The position numbers and the translations under genes are program-made. A DNA stretch of 43,090 nucleotides from Streptomyces alboflavus (GTDB taxonomy: Bacteria > Actinomycetota > Actinomycetes > Streptomycetales > Streptomycetaceae): the NCBI RefSeq assembly GCF_000716675.1, contig NZ_JNXT01000105.1, positions 1 to 43,090 on the forward strand, read 5' to 3'. Position 1 is the stretch's first letter; every line of letters begins with the position of its first letter. The notes under the pieces were generated by a model, which searched no databases, had not been told where the DNA came from, and was given only the letters and a program-made list of their open reading frames with translations. Shown here in pieces: positions 41,211-43,090 of this stretch.

Positions 41211-43090
<1,880 letters not shown>

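Overview
This is high-GC actinomycete DNA, almost certainly Streptomyces. It carries the 3' end of a very large modular type I polyketide synthase (PKS) cluster plus its starter-unit, tailoring and release genes. Codons are strongly GC3-biased, ribosome sites are AAGGAG/GGAGG-like, and the ketosynthase (KS), acyltransferase (AT), dehydratase (DH), enoylreductase (ER), ketoreductase (KR), acyl carrier protein (ACP) and thioesterase (TE) domains are of classical cis-AT actinomycete type.

Layout. Bases 1-273 (minus) are the start of a membrane protein running off the left edge. Bases 637-837 (plus) are a 66-residue membrane protein with its own terminator. Bases 1023-6794 (minus) form a five-gene operon, transcribed in the order acyl-CoA/ACP ligase, discrete AT, cytochrome P450, agmatinase-family ureohydrolase, type II TE. 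It ends at a 22-bp hairpin. Bases 7073-8683 (plus) are an ArnT/PMT-like membrane glycosyltransferase, divergent from that operon and convergent with the PKS, with two strong hairpins between. From 8854 to the right edge (minus) lie three consecutive PKS genes, called C, B and A here: A (5' end outside) ends at 37483, B spans 37297-21675, C spans 21544-8854 and ends in a TE.

Logic. The ligase, odd AT and ureohydrolase are the set known from marginolactone-type polyols: a guanidino acid is activated, loaded by a non-malonyl AT, carried through assembly and finally trimmed of its amidino group. The last six modules predict, from the ester end: 2-methyl-2-ene (C2=C3), saturated C4-C5, 6-methyl-7-hydroxy, 8-methyl-9-hydroxy, saturated C10-C11, C12=C13. 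With an amino terminus and a possible mannosyltransferase, this agrees well with the desertomycin/oasomycin family as I remember it. Other amino-polyol macrolides such as monazomycin cannot be excluded from this window.

Caution. The PKS reading frames are interrupted or shortened at seven points (about 19748, 33753, 35615, 40678, 41215, 42600, 42720). At three of these, the sequence next to the break is one of two pairs of perfect repeats of exactly 99 bases. This is best explained by contigs from a k=99-like assembly being joined without gap characters, so the PKS is given here in fragments that belong to three genes.
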